This document shows, one piece after another, positions 1 to 5,010 of a stretch of 5,854 bases of DNA (its first letter is position 1; every line of letters begins with the position of its first letter). A model generated the notes under the pieces. It saw only the letters and a program-made list of their open reading frames with translations, ran no database searches and was not told where the DNA came from. Made by a program: the position numbers and the translations under genes. The DNA comes from Lachnoclostridium sp. UBA1241 (GTDB lineage: Bacteria > Bacillota > Clostridia > Lachnospirales > Lachnospiraceae): assembly GCA_002308955.1 (NCBI GenBank), contig DBWJ01000069.1, positions 1-5,854 of the forward strand. Reading direction: 5' to 3'.

Positions 1-57
1 AAAGGTGTTGTAGATGCTTGTATGTATAGTATCTTGAAATCTGAATGGGAGGGATAA
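1..57 (+). CDS. C-terminal end of an upstream gene, possibly a GNAT acetyltransferase (partial)
   Basis: Frame 1 is open from the window edge to a TAA at 55-57 and gives 18 residues ending MYSILKSEWEG. The motif YSILKSEW is what I remember from the C-terminus of RimJ-type GNAT N-acetyltransferases of Firmicutes, where a Tyr-Ser-Ile-Leu-(Lys/Arg)-x-Glu-Trp tail follows the last strand. That is recall of a family tail, not a domain match, because the acetyl-CoA site lies outside the window. The gene runs in the same direction as the methyltransferase that starts 53 bases later, and no clear terminator lies between them, so they could share a transcript. It may instead be an unrelated reading frame, since 18 codons is little evidence. 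Confidence 0.45.
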   Translation, partial: KGVVDACMYSILKSEWEG

Positions 58-110
58 ATCAAATTCCATTTTAGATAGTTCTTTAACTTTCGGTTTTTCT
101 AAGGGGAAAT

Positions 111-800
111 ATGGATAAGATTGAAATCAATAGTTTTGAAGATTTATTTAATGTACTTGATCGGATAAACGAAAGCATTGACTGGAATTCCTTTTATGAG
201 AAAAGAGTAATGAAGGCACCGTTTCTGGTGAATAATATGTTGCCGGATAAGATGGTAACGGAATTCGTGAAGGAGCACAGTATCAGGGATGCCGTGGAAT
301 TCGGATGCGGAGAGGGCAGAAATGCAATCTTTCTGGCAAAAAGAGGAATTGATGTAACGGCCATAGATTCTTCTGACATTGCAATCCGTAATGCGAAGGA
401 AAAAACGGAAGACCTAAAGAATGTGAAGTTAATCTGCAGCGATTTTCTGGCGGTTGATTTTGCGGACCGAAAGTATGATCTTGTACTTGACAGCGGAATG
501 TTTCATCATTTGGCGCCGCACAGAAGACTGCAGTACAGAGAACTGCTTAAAGGGCTTCTCAAAGAGAACGGATTCTTTGTATTGTTATGTTTTGCTGCTG
601 GTGAAGACGGAGCCGAGGAACTGGATGATTTAGAGTTTTATACGAAAAGAAATACCGGGGTGGCATTTTCGGAACAAAGGCTGCGGGACTTCTTCGGTTC
701 TGATTTTGAAATCATCAGCATCGAGAAGCGCGGGCAGGAAATAACGGAAGAATATATCGACATTCCGTTGCTGTACGGGTGTGTCATGAAACTGAAATAA
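111..800 (+). CDS. Class I SAM-dependent methyltransferase, substrate unknown
   Basis: This 229-residue protein should transfer a methyl group from S-adenosylmethionine to an unidentified acceptor in the cytoplasm. Motif I, the glycine-rich SAM loop, is VEFGCGEGRN at residues 62-71. It is followed by a strand ending in the acidic residue Asp86 (TAID), which would bind the SAM ribose. A CSDFLAVD segment (109-116) probably contacts the adenine. Motif IV-like YDLVLDSGMFHHL (122-134) carries the two histidines common in the Methyltransf_11/25 and TehB-like groups. The length suits a single Rossmann domain with a short N-terminal helical cap (residues 1-55) and a C-terminal extension. The start is supported by AAGGGG at 101-106, four bases before the ATG. 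The region is AT-richer than the genes that follow, which suggests a separate origin. Family assignment is secure. The acceptor could be a small molecule, metalloid or protein and cannot be read from the sequence. Confidence 0.9.
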   Translation: MDKIEINSFEDLFNVLDRINESIDWNSFYEKRVMKAPFLVNNMLPDKMVTEFVKEHSIRDAVEFGCGEGRNAIFLAKRGIDVTAIDSSDIAIRNAKEKTEDLKNVKLICSDFLAVDFADRKYDLVLDSGMFHHLAPHRRLQYRELLKGLLKENGFFVLLCFAAGEDGAEELDDLEFYTKRNTGVAFSEQRLRDFFGSDFEIISIEKRGQEITEEYIDIPLLYGCVMKLK

Positions 801-882
801 TCAATGGTGGAAAGTAAGGCTTATGCATGATACTTTATGCTTGCGACGCGACGCAGACAAAGCAGACGGAAGAACGTTTCAT
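801..882. other. Short non-coding gap after the methyltransferase
   Basis: No supported gene lies here. A TTATGC direct repeat and a GCAT/ATGC pair occur around 822-840, and GCAGAC is repeated around 852-866. These are short and could be chance. The stretch is most likely the 3' untranslated tail of the methyltransferase transcript leading into the terminator at 883-911. Confidence 0.5.
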
Positions 883-911
883 AAAAGGAGAGCGAAAGCT
901 CTTCTTTTTTT
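883..911 (+). terminator. Intrinsic terminator after the methyltransferase
   Basis: An 11-bp stem (arms 883-893 and 898-908, one G-U pair at 888/903) closes a GAAA tetraloop and runs into a T tract ending at 911. The distal A/T pairs overlap the T tract, as is common in Firmicute terminators. It sits about 80 bases after the methyltransferase stop and just before a promoter, so it separates the two transcription units. Confidence 0.85.
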
Positions 912-915
912 GGAA

Positions 916-944
916 TGGACTAAGGCGGTCAAATGTGGTATGCT
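916..944 (+). promoter_or_regulatory. Sigma-A-type promoter for the DUF2130 gene
   Basis: A -35 hexamer TGGACT (916-921, 4 of 6 matches to TTGACA) is separated by exactly 17 bases from a -10 hexamer TATGCT (939-944, 4 of 6 matches). A TG at 936-937 makes an extended -10. Transcription would start near 951 and leave a leader of about 86 bases before the ATG at 1037. The position directly after a terminator supports the call. No start site has been measured. Confidence 0.6.
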
Positions 945-1036
945 GAAAGTAAATACAGGAAGAACTTGGAGAGAAGTCTGAGAAGAGATATTTACTACAG
1001 CAGTAGAACATATATTTTGCTGAAAGGAGACCGTTT

Positions 1037-2299
1037 ATGAATACCATCAAGTGTCCAAAGTGCGGAGAAGTTTTCACGGTTGATGAATCCGGTTATGCGG
1101 CGATTGTAAAGCAGGTTCACGACGCGGAATTCCATAAGGAAATCGAACTTCGCGAGAAGCAGCTGAAGACCGACAAGGAGACGGCGGTGTCGCTCGCGGT
1201 TGCGAAGGCGGAGGCCGACCGGGATAAGACCATTGCGGAGCTTAAGACGAAGCTTGCGACTTACGAAGCTGCCAAGCAGGCGGAGATAGCGAAGATTGCC
1301 TCCGAGAACGCGCTTGCCCTTGCCGAGAAGGAGAGCCGGATTCAGGATCTTAAGAATCAGATGGAACTCGATAAGACCAATGCGGCCAATGCGATGGAGC
1401 AGGCCGTGCTGAAGAAGGACCGGGAATTTGCGGACGAGTTAAGACGCAAGGATGAAGCAATTGCAGACGAGTTGAAGCGTAAGGACGAGGCGTATGCCGA
1501 CGAACTGAAGCGCAGGGACGAGGAGATTGCGTATTATAAGGAGTTCAAGGCCCGTCAGTCGACCAAGATGATCGGCGAGAGCCTCGAGCAGCACTGCGAG
1601 ACCGAGTTTAACAAGCTGCGCGCCACGGCATTTCCGAACGCGTATTTCGAGAAGGACAACGACGCGCGTTCCGGCAGCAAGGGCGACTTCATATACCGTG
1701 AGAGCAAGGACGGCGTGGAATTTATCTCGATCATGTTTGAGATGAAGAACGAGATGGATACGACGGCGACCAAGCACAAGAATGAAGACTTCTTTAAGGA
1801 ACTCGACAAGGACCGCACGGAGAAGAAGTGCGAGTACGCCGTTCTGGTGTCGCTTCTTGAAGCCGACAGCGAGCTGTATAATTCCGGCATCGTCGACGTC
1901 TCCTACCGCTATGAGAAGATGTATGTGGTCCGCCCGCAGTTCTTCATTCCGCTGATCTCAATCCTCCGTAACGCCGCGCTCAATTCAGTGTCCTACAAGC
2001 AGGAGCTTCTGCAGATCCGGAATCAGAACATTGACGTTACGAATTTTGAGAACAGCCTCATGGATTTCAAGGAGAAATTCAGCAACAACTACCGCCTCGC
2101 AAGCGACAAATTCCAAAAGGCAATCACCGAAATCGACAACACGATCGACCACCTGCAGAAGGTGAAGGATGCGCTTCTGGGCTCCGAGCGGCAGCTTCGT
2201 CTCGCAAATGACAAGGCCCAGGATCTGAGCGTCAAGAAGCTGACGAAGGACAATCCGACCATGCAGGCAAAATTCGCGGAGCTTAAGGACAATCAATAG
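1037..2299 (+). CDS. DUF2130 coiled-coil protein with a possible PD-(D/E)XK-like core
   Basis: This 420-residue cytoplasmic protein has three parts. Residues 1-15 carry one CPKCG knuckle (Cys6, Cys9), which resembles half of a zinc ribbon. Residues 30-172 are rich in Lys, Glu and Ala and should form a long coiled coil, including three near-identical 11-residue repeats at 131-163. Residues 173-400 match the DUF2130 family as I recall it, with the conserved run GSKGDF (213-218), FEMKNE (234-239), KHKNEDF (247-252), EYAVLVSLLEAD and RPQFFIP. The order Glu-rich helix (181-190), Asp217, then Glu235-x-Lys237 resembles a PD-(D/E)XK nuclease active site. That is inference and no activity is assumed. 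The start is set by AAAGGAGA at 1023-1030, six bases before the ATG. The gene stands alone between its own promoter and terminator. The family is often loosely labelled RmuC-like because of the coiled coil. Its role is unknown. Confidence 0.85.
   Translation: MNTIKCPKCGEVFTVDESGYAAIVKQVHDAEFHKEIELREKQLKTDKETAVSLAVAKAEADRDKTIAELKTKLATYEAAKQAEIAKIASENALALAEKESRIQDLKNQMELDKTNAANAMEQAVLKKDREFADELRRKDEAIADELKRKDEAYADELKRRDEEIAYYKEFKARQSTKMIGESLEQHCETEFNKLRATAFPNAYFEKDNDARSGSKGDFIYRESKDGVEFISIMFEMKNEMDTTATKHKNEDFFKELDKDRTEKKCEYAVLVSLLEADSELYNSGIVDVSYRYEKMYVVRPQFFIPLISILRNAALNSVSYKQELLQIRNQNIDVTNFENSLMDFKEKFSNNYRLASDKFQKAITEIDNTIDHLQKVKDALLGSERQLRLANDKAQDLSVKKLTKDNPTMQAKFAELKDNQ
1427..1525 (+). repeat. 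Three tandem 33-bp (11-residue) repeats in the DUF2130 gene
   Basis: The encoded units are FADELRRKDEA, IADELKRKDEA and YADELKRRDEE. The DNA units differ mostly at third codon positions (TTA/TTG/CTG for Leu, AAG/AGG), so the protein pattern is kept while the DNA has drifted. An 11-residue period favours a straight or slightly right-handed helical bundle within the coiled coil rather than a plain heptad one. Confidence 0.85.
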
Positions 2300-2316
2300 T
2301 ATATGGGATTTTCCGG

Positions 2317-2345
2317 AAGGGTGTGGCAGCAGTCACACCCTTTTT
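2317..2345 (+). terminator. Intrinsic terminator after the DUF2130 gene
   Basis: AAGGGTGTG (2317-2325) pairs with CACACCCTT (2334-2342). A G-U pair and a C-G pair extend it inward to an AGCA loop, and the stem is followed by TTTTT (2341-2345). It begins 17 bases after the DUF2130 stop codon and ends about 50 bases before the PadR promoter. Confidence 0.88.
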
Positions 2346-2395
2346 GTTTCGGAAGAGCGCAGAAGGCACATCGCGGAAAATGTTACATTTGACGC

Positions 2396-2424
2396 TTGAC
2401 ATATCGTATACTTCGTGTTACGAT
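2396..2424 (+). promoter_or_regulatory. Strong sigma-A-type promoter for the PadR-DUF1700-DUF4097 operon
   Basis: A perfect -35 hexamer TTGACA (2396-2401) is followed by a 17-base spacer and a -10 hexamer TACGAT (2419-2424, 4 of 6 matches). TG at 2416-2417 makes an extended -10. Transcription should begin near 2431, only about 18 bases before the PadR ATG, so almost the whole leader is the ribosome site. Confidence 0.75.
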
Positions 2425-2426
2425 GT
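2401..2426. promoter_or_regulatory. Imperfect palindrome in the promoter, candidate PadR operator
   Basis: ATATCGTA (2401-2408) and TACGATGT (2419-2426) form an inverted repeat with 7 of 8 positions matching and a 10-base spacer. The right arm contains the -10 hexamer and the left arm begins at the last base of the -35. Binding here would block RNA polymerase. PadR proteins are dimeric winged-helix regulators that often repress their own operon through spaced dyads (the known Bacillus subtilis PadR dyad is ATGT-N8-ACAT). The specific assignment is inferred from position. A small perfect palindrome ATGTTACAT at 2380-2388 just upstream may be a second site. Confidence 0.45.
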
Positions 2427-2448
2427 ATTCCATGAAAGGAGGTATACC

Positions 2449-2769
2449 ATGGACGGACAGATGAAACGCGGTCTTTTGGACGTCTGCGTGCTTGCCGCGA
2501 TCAAGGACGAAGACTCCTACGGGTACAAGATCATTAAAGACCTGAAGCCCTACGCCGAGCTTTCCGAGTCGACGCTTTACACAATCCTGAAGCGGCTCGA
2601 GACGGCGGGAATGCTGACGGTACGGTCTGCCGAACATGACGGCAGGCTTCGAAAGTACTACCGGATTACCCCCGAGGGCCTGAAGCGCATAGAGGCGTTT
2701 CTTGAGGATTGGAAAGAAATGATGATGATCTATCAATTCGTAACAAAGGAGGATGGGCGGCATGAATAA
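2449..2769 (+). CDS. PadR-family transcriptional regulator
   Basis: This 106-residue protein is a compact PadR winged-helix DNA-binding protein, a dimeric regulator often controlling membrane or stress genes. The family signature is clear: MKRGLLDVCVLAAI (5-18), SYGYKIIKDL (23-32), the recognition helix SESTLYTILKRLE (39-51) and the wing GRLRKYYRIT (65-74). A C-terminal helix (75-100) would serve dimerisation. It matches the short PadR subfamily-2 layout with one C-terminal helix. The start at 2449 is chosen because AAAGGAGGT (2435-2443) lies five bases upstream. A longer in-frame opening at 2323 would begin inside the preceding terminator and ahead of the promoter. Its stop overlaps the next start by 8 bases. 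It is most likely a repressor of its own operon, relieved by an unknown membrane or antimicrobial cue (inference). Confidence 0.93.
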   Translation: MDGQMKRGLLDVCVLAAIKDEDSYGYKIIKDLKPYAELSESTLYTILKRLETAGMLTVRSAEHDGRLRKYYRITPEGLKRIEAFLEDWKEMMMIYQFVTKEDGRHE

Positions 2770-3373
2770 GCAGGAATTCCTGAGTCTGCTCCGAAGAGAG
2801 CTTTCAGGGCTGCCGCAGGGTGACATTGAGGAGCGCGTGGGATTCTACGCGGAAATGATTGACGACCGCATGGAAGAGGGTCTCACGGAAGAAGAGGCAG
2901 TGGAGGCGATCGGGCCGGTCGGCCCCATCGTGCTGCAGACGATTGCGGACACCCCGCTTACAAAAATAGTGAAGGAGAGAGTGCAGCCGAAGCGTCGGAT
3001 GAGGGCGTGGGAGATTACACTCCTGGTGCTTGGGTCGCCGATCTGGCTGTCCTTACTTATCGCTTTCTTTGCGATCGTTTTCGCGGTTATCGTTACGCTG
3101 TGGAGCGTCGTTATCGCGTTCTGGGCGTCATTCATCGGTATGTGCGCCGGCGTCATTGCAGGCGGTATGCTCGGTTCCTATACAATCTGGGCGGGACACC
3201 TGTTCCAGGGGCTTGCGATGATCGGAGCAACGATGGTGGTTGCCGGATTAGCGATCTTTTTCTATTACCTGAGCGTATGGATGACTAAGGCTGTGGCTTT
3301 CTTAACAAAGCGCATTGCAGTCGGAGTCAAGCATCTGTTCGTTAAGAAGAAGGGGGTGGAGGAATATGCGTAA
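2762..3373 (+). CDS. HAAS/DUF1700 domain membrane protein
   Basis: This 203-residue protein has an N-terminal HAAS domain. The helix pair KQEFLSLLRRELSGLP (3-18) and DIEERVGFYAEMIDDRMEEG (21-40) is followed by LTEEEAVEAIG (41-51), the DUF1700 signature. After a basic linker (69-81) come about three hydrophobic segments, roughly 84-117, 119-145 and 148-172; the first is long and could be two passes. The tail (173-203) is basic and probably cytoplasmic. HAAS domains are typically found next to PadR regulators and are thought to link membrane state to regulation, but no biochemical role is established. I chose the ATG at 2762 because AAAGGAGG (2745-2752) sits nine bases before it. The earlier in-frame ATG at 2753 directly abuts that site, too close to be used. 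It overlaps both neighbours by 8 bases, so translational coupling is likely. Confidence 0.88.
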   Translation: MNKQEFLSLLRRELSGLPQGDIEERVGFYAEMIDDRMEEGLTEEEAVEAIGPVGPIVLQTIADTPLTKIVKERVQPKRRMRAWEITLLVLGSPIWLSLLIAFFAIVFAVIVTLWSVVIAFWASFIGMCAGVIAGGMLGSYTIWAGHLFQGLAMIGATMVVAGLAIFFYYLSVWMTKAVAFLTKRIAVGVKHLFVKKKGVEEYA

Positions 3374-4151
3374 ACCAAGCGAAGCTTTCATCGGTCTTGC
3401 GCTTGTGCTGATTGCCGGCGGAGCGATTCTGTTTAGTGTGATGATGACCCTTCTGGGGTGGGATTTTACGCGGCTTGACACCCGCAAATTCGAGCAGGAG
3501 AGCATCACGAAAGAGGCGGATATTCAAAAGATATCGATCAAAGTCGGGACTGCGGATGTGCGCATTACCGAATCGACGGACGGCAAATTCCATGTCGATT
3601 TCAACGTACTGAAGAGTTCGAAGCGTGAGGTCACGGTCGATGGCGACACGCTTACAATAAGCTACACCGAGGACCGCAAATGGAACGATTTTATCTTTAC
3701 ATTAAAGAGCCCGAAGATAACGGTGGCCGTTCCGAAGGGGCAGTACGAACTGCTGAAGGTGAACAACAGTACCGGAGATCTGACGTTAGAAAGCGGATTT
3801 ACTTTTGATACCGTGGATATATGGGGCAGCACATCTGAGGTTTCGATTGAGGACCTGAAGGCGACGGATGTAAGCATCCGGACTTCCACCGGCGATGTTA
3901 CAATCAACGGGCTTACAGCGGACACGGTGACGATTAAGGGAAGCACCTCCGATATCGAACTTAAGACGCTCACAATCGGAAAGAGCATCTCGATTGAAAC
4001 GTCTACAGGCGACGTGGATTGCTTCTTTACCCATGACGTTAATGTCGACGCGAAGGCAAGCACCGGACGCGTTAAGACGGATAGTTCACAAAGCGGCGTA
4101 CCGTGTAAGATCCGGACGTCAACCGGTGACATCACGGTGAAGAAAGAGTAG
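3366..4151 (+). CDS. Membrane-anchored DUF4097 beta-repeat protein
   Basis: This 261-residue protein has an N-terminal hydrophobic anchor (about 8-30), then a predominantly beta extracellular-type domain. Residues 53-130 form an irregular beta region. Residues 135-255 contain seven evenly spaced motifs starting at 135, 155, 174, 193, 213, 232 and 252 (STGD, STSE, STGD, STSD, STGD, STGR, STGD), 19-20 residues apart. That is the ladder typical of DUF4097, a beta-solenoid-like family. Related proteins are Bacillus subtilis YvlB and the C-terminal part of Enterococcus LiaX, both linked to envelope stress. The topology is inferred: cytoplasmic N-terminus and repeats outside. The ATG at 3366 is preferred because GGAGG (3358-3362) and AGGGGG (3351-3356) lie just upstream and the hydrophobic anchor then starts at once. 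A longer in-frame opening at 3315 would bury the start inside the preceding gene. Confidence 0.85.
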   Translation: MRKPSEAFIGLALVLIAGGAILFSVMMTLLGWDFTRLDTRKFEQESITKEADIQKISIKVGTADVRITESTDGKFHVDFNVLKSSKREVTVDGDTLTISYTEDRKWNDFIFTLKSPKITVAVPKGQYELLKVNNSTGDLTLESGFTFDTVDIWGSTSEVSIEDLKATDVSIRTSTGDVTINGLTADTVTIKGSTSDIELKTLTIGKSISIETSTGDVDCFFTHDVNVDAKASTGRVKTDSSQSGVPCKIRTSTGDITVKKE

Positions 4152-4164
4152 GGAATAATAAAGC

Positions 4165-4224
4165 AGGGGCTGTTGCATTTGCTCCCCGGATTTTTCGGGA
4201 GAAGCAAGGCGACAGCCCTTTTTT
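4165..4224. terminator. Compound hairpin terminator between convergent units
   Basis: A 10-bp outer stem (GGGCTGTTGC at 4167-4176 with GCGACAGCCC at 4209-4218, one G-U pair) is followed on the plus strand by TTTTTT (4219-4224). Inside it sits a second hairpin: TTGCT (4179-4183) pairs with AGCAA (4203-4207), and CCC/GGG pairs close a loop near 4187-4196 with a small bulge. It ends the DUF4097 operon. Read on the minus strand the same stem follows trpA, but its downstream tail (CTGCTTTATTATT) is only moderately T-rich, so it may terminate the trp operon less efficiently. It is probably bidirectional. Confidence 0.82.
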
Positions 4225-4245
4225 GATGTTCGAAAGCAACTTGTT

Positions 4246-5010
4246 TTACAGATTCTCGGTCATTGACTTAACATATTCGCCTACCGGGCCGGCAGCGTCT
4301 CTGCCGTACTTCTCGACGATCTTTACGATGGCGGAGCCGACAATTGCTCCGTCGGAGACGGCAGCCATCGCATGGGCCTGTTCGGGAGTGGAGATTCCGA
4401 AACCGACGGCGCAGGGAATAGAGGTGTTCTCACGGACAAGTTTCACCATGGAGGAGATGTCGGCGTTACCGCCGCCGATACCGGTCACGCCGAGGCGCGA
4501 CACGATGTACAGGAATCCCTCGGCCTCGGCCGCAATCTTTGCGATGCGGTGCTCGGAGGTCGGTGCGATCAGCGAGATGAAATCAATGCCGTAACGGCGG
4601 CTGTAGGGCAGAAATTCGTCCTTTTCTTCAAAGGGCACGTCGGGAAGAATGATCCCGTCCATTCCGGTTTCCTTACAGGTTGCAAAGAAACGGTCGGCGC
4701 CGTAAGAGAACACGACGTTCGCGTAGGTCATAAACACCATTGGCACGGTCACGTCACGCCGCAGATCACGCACGAGGTCGAAGATTTTGTCGGTGGTGAC
4801 GCCGCCCTTAAGCGCTCTTAAATTTGCTCCCTGGATTACCGGTCCTTCGGCGGTCGGATCGGAGAAAGGGATGCCTAACTCAATCAGATCCGCTCCGTTT
4901 GCTACCGCGGAACGAACGACCTTGGCGGTTGTCTCAAGGTCCGGGTCTCCGCAGGTGATGAAGGCGATGAACGCCTTTCCGTTTGCAAATGCATTCTGAA
5001 TTCTACTCAT
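4246..5010 (-). CDS. trpA: Tryptophan synthase alpha subunit
   Basis: TrpA cleaves indole-3-glycerol phosphate to indole and glyceraldehyde-3-phosphate, and indole passes to TrpB through a tunnel. The 254-residue protein is a TIM barrel of normal length. The catalytic Glu49 of the Salmonella enzyme corresponds to Glu44 in ELGIPFSDP (44-52). The position of Salmonella Asp60 is Glu55 (TAEGP), a substitution. Tyr96 fits Tyr102. The flexible loop and phosphate site are present: SRLGVTG (171-177), GFG (203-205) and GSA (225-227). The ATG at 5010 is supported by a GGGGGGAGGA site six bases before it and by the usual TrpA N-terminus (SRIQNAF). An in-frame start further upstream at 5082 lies inside trpB and was rejected. 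The gene overlaps trpB by 8 bases, and the pair is the distal end of a trp operon. Confidence 0.96.
   Translation of the reverse strand: MSRIQNAFANGKAFIAFITCGDPDLETTAKVVRSAVANGADLIELGIPFSDPTAEGPVIQGANLRALKGGVTTDKIFDLVRDLRRDVTVPMVFMTYANVVFSYGADRFFATCKETGMDGIILPDVPFEEKDEFLPYSRRYGIDFISLIAPTSEHRIAKIAAEAEGFLYIVSRLGVTGIGGGNADISSMVKLVRENTSIPCAVGFGISTPEQAHAMAAVSDGAIVGSAIVKIVEKYGRDAAGPVGEYVKSMTENL

Noticed and set aside
823..981. Small plus-strand open frame of 52 codons between the methyltransferase and the DUF2130 gene
   Set aside because: It reads straight through the terminator hairpin and the promoter, has no good ribosome site and no recognisable motif.
951..1036. Possible riboswitch or attenuator in the 86-base DUF2130 leader
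   Set aside because: Only a 4-bp CTAC/GTAG hairpin is visible and no known riboswitch core was recognised.
835..1077. Minus-strand open frame of 80 codons
   Set aside because: It crosses the terminator, the promoter and the start of the DUF2130 gene, and its Cys/Ser/Phe-rich product looks like a reverse read of non-coding DNA.
1439..2296. Several minus-strand open frames opposite the DUF2130 gene
   Set aside because: They are mirror images of the Glu/Lys/Ala-rich coiled-coil codons and have no ribosome site or family motif.
2323..2448. N-terminal extension of the PadR gene
   Set aside because: It would start inside a terminator hairpin and upstream of the promoter. The start at 2449 has a perfect ribosome site and the usual PadR N-terminus.
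2753..2761. Earlier ATG for the DUF1700 gene
   Set aside because: The ribosome site AAAGGAGG directly abuts this ATG, leaving no spacer. The ATG at 2762 has a nine-base spacing.
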